A DNA stretch of 64,000 nt from Mycolicibacterium austroafricanum (GTDB lineage: Bacteria; Actinomycetota; Actinomycetes; Mycobacteriales; Mycobacteriaceae): the NCBI RefSeq assembly GCF_902705885.1, contig NZ_CACSIP010000076.1, positions 7,066-71,065 of the forward strand, given 5' to 3'. Both the position numbers and the translations under genes were made by a program. Each line of letters opens with the position of its first letter. Position 1 is the stretch's first letter. Below are positions 62,424 to 64,000 of this stretch, piece after piece. The notes beneath the pieces were generated by a model. That model was not told the origin of the DNA, made no database searches, and saw only the letters and a program-made list of their open reading frames with translations.

Positions 62424-64000
62424 GCGTTGGCCTTCGCTTCGCCGAAGATGCCGCCGTGGTCGGCGATGGTCTGCAGCCAACCGTCCTCGGCATCCTTGTA
62501 GTCGAAACGCAGCACCAGCCAGCCGGCTTCGTCCTCCAGCTTCATCCGGGCCTCCTCGTCCTTCTCCTGCTGATGGTGTGATTCGTGGTGGGGGCCGTCG
62601 ACGAAGATGGCGACGTCCATGCCATCGGTGTGATAGGCGAAATCAGGCCGGACGTAGAAGTCCTTGACGATCTGCTGCGCGTCGTCGGGAAGCCGGTAGC
62701 CGTGCGTGTCGAGAAGCGTGAGCAGCTTCTTCTCCAGCTCGCTGTCGCAGGCCTTCGTCAGCCGTTCGAGGTGGGCCGCGCGGTCTTCGCCGCCGGCTCC
62801 AACGTGCACGCTCGACGAGGCAAGCCGTTTCAATAGGTCGACAACGCAGTGGCGGTCCAGGTGCTGGTGATCCCACTGGTTGCTGTAGGACAGCAGGCAG
62901 TCGTAGCAGGCTTGAGCGCAGTCCTCGATCGCATGCGGGGCGCGGAGAAGGTCCTCGCCGGTGTCGGGGTTGAAGTGCAGGATCTCCAACGCCTTTCGCG
63001 CCACCTGCCTGAGTTGGCCATCTTCGGTGGCCAGCCGCCGCAACACTCCCGCGCCACCCTCTGCCGCTTCGAAGAACAACAGCCGTGACCAGGCGTCGTC
63101 GCCGGTATTGGAGGGCAGCGCCTCGACGGCCAGCTCCGAACCCTCCAACTGGTAGACGGCTTCGATGCCGCGCTTGAGGGCGTACATCGCGGCCATCCGC
63201 TGGTCGGTGCCGATCGACGGATCCAGGTGCAGCAGCAGCGCGTTGCGATGGTCCTCGACGTAGGGGATCACCCGCTGGTAGCGCGGCGCCTCACCGTGGA
63301 CGTTCTTGGCCAGGTCGGCCTCCTTGGACCAGCGCCCCTCGACGGTGTCCAGCACATAGCCCCGGACATCCTTGTCCTTGCGGCGGCGCAGCCCGACGTT
63401 CATCCGGCGGATCAACGCGGTGTCGCCGTAGGTCATGGTGCCCAGTTCGTGACCGTCGGTGGTGACGGTGCTGGTGAGTTGCCCGGCCCGTACACCGTGT
63501 GGGACAAAACGGATCGAGGTGACGATCTCGTGGCCGGCGCGCTGGCGTTCCTCTTCGTCGGCGCTGATGCGGTCGCGGCGGCGGGTCTTCACCGACAGCA
63601 GCCGCATCAGGTTACCCATCGTGGCCTCGATGTCGAACGGCGCACCGCAGTGCTGGCAGAGGTCGGGGTCGGTGGATTCGTGCAGATAGCCGCAGGCGCC
63701 GCAGCGCTTGATCTCGGTGATGTGGACGCCGGTGCCGTCATCCCGGGCGGGCAGACTGACGCGGTTGACCTCGTACCGGGCGCCCTCGTGATAGATGAAG
63801 GCGCCTGGGCCGAACTCGCTGATCGCCATGAACCTGGGGCGCTGGATGAAGTCACCTTCGCCGCCGCTGCGGGTGCGGCGCTCGGCCGGAATGAACGCCG
63901 ACAACGGAAGCCGCGGGAACGAGTAACCGGGCAGGAAGCCTTCGGACGCGAAGTAGCGGTAGGTGTAGAAGTCACCCTGCAGCACGTCGTCGACCTGACC
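62420..64000 (-). CDS. C-terminal part of DUF1998 helicase-like protein with Vsr-like nuclease tail (cut by window edge)
   Basis: 526 residues are visible, and the frame stays open to the window end. The start seen, FYTYRYFASEGFLPGYSFPR, is typical of the late region of large DEAD helicases. A Cys cluster (CGACGYLHESTDPDLCQHCG) and the DUF1998/MZB block (FFEAAEGGAGVLRRLA, then CAQACYDCLLSY) follow. The last 110 residues have a PD-(D/E)XK pattern (YVRPDFAYHTDG, IFVDGPHHES, WLVLRFDYKD), as in DUF559/Vsr proteins. It could be a DrmA/DrmB-like fusion carrying its own nuclease. The N-terminal part must be read beyond the window. Confidence 0.7.
   Translation of the reverse strand, partial: GQVDDVLQGDFYTYRYFASEGFLPGYSFPRLPLSAFIPAERRTRSGGEGDFIQRPRFMAISEFGPGAFIYHEGARYEVNRVSLPARDDGTGVHITEIKRCGACGYLHESTDPDLCQHCGAPFDIEATMGNLMRLLSVKTRRRDRISADEEERQRAGHEIVTSIRFVPHGVRAGQLTSTVTTDGHELGTMTYGDTALIRRMNVGLRRRKDKDVRGYVLDTVEGRWSKEADLAKNVHGEAPRYQRVIPYVEDHRNALLLHLDPSIGTDQRMAAMYALKRGIEAVYQLEGSELAVEALPSNTGDDAWSRLLFFEAAEGGAGVLRRLATEDGQLRQVARKALEILHFNPDTGEDLLRAPHAIEDCAQACYDCLLSYSNQWDHQHLDRHCVVDLLKRLASSSVHVGAGGEDRAAHLERLTKACDSELEKKLLTLLDTHGYRLPDDAQQIVKDFYVRPDFAYHTDGMDVAIFVDGPHHESHHQQEKDEEARMKLEDEAGWLVLRFDYKDAEDGWLQTIADHGGIFGEAKANA

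Overview
The window looks like the chromosome of a fast-growing mycobacterium (Mycolicibacterium-like). It is GC-rich and carries genes typical of that group: a DesA3-type acyl desaturase, a WS/DGAT acyltransferase, an MmpS-MmpL pair, Esp-type ESX secretion-associated proteins, DUF732 proteins, GAF-ANTAR proteins and a FadD-type acyl-AMP ligase. No rRNA, tRNA or CRISPR array was seen.

Layout. 0.1-5.2 kb: a small basic protein, then a glycan operon (GT4 glycosyltransferase, GH130-like enzyme, transglutaminase-like protein) convergent with an alanine-dehydrogenase-like enzyme. 5.3-10.8 kb: a DesA3-like desaturase, a small conserved protein, three GAF-ANTAR proteins and an acyl-AMP ligase. 11.5-15.0 kb: a secreted alpha/beta-hydrolase and a DUF2293 protein. 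15.4-19.3 kb: a second GT4 with a six-hairpin-like partner, an HPF-like protein and a second desaturase with no usual start codon at its conserved N-terminus. The two GT4 genes share a conserved leader of about 120 nt. 19.4-25.0 kb: a eukaryote-like double-domain phosphofructokinase, then a TetR gene divergent from a P1 peptidase-permease operon with a perfect operator-like palindrome. 25.0-29.1 kb: MmpL-MmpS divergent from a TetR gene. 29.2-37.9 kb: a Vsr/DUF559-like protein, an orphan espA-espC-espD-like cassette with a membrane-anchored partner, a decayed HTH gene, WS/DGAT, DUF1206, a serine hydrolase and a DUF732 protein.

A dispersed 63-bp imperfect palindrome occurs in eight full-length copies and two partial ones between 13.9 and 37.4 kb, nearly always just after a stop codon. 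It is absent from the remaining 26 kb.

38.3-64.0 kb: two zinc-ribbon/membrane proteins and a small winged-helix protein, then two large anti-phage-type operons that converge with 23 nt between their stop codons. The plus-strand operon encodes a 1123-aa unknown protein, a 1544-aa DEAH helicase with a DUF1998-type C-terminus (Druantia III-like) and a metallopeptidase fused to a RelE-like domain. The minus-strand operon encodes a helicase/DUF1998 protein with a Vsr-like nuclease tail (cut by the window edge), a SNF2-type helicase, an Eco57I-like adenine methylase, a RelE-like/UvrD helicase fusion, a GmrSD (DUF262-HNH) protein and an OGG-like DNA glycosylase. It resembles a DISARM class 1 system with extra genes. 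These names rest on domain reading only. The converging pair, with RelE-like folds in both operons, is the best candidate here for an undescribed defence arrangement.
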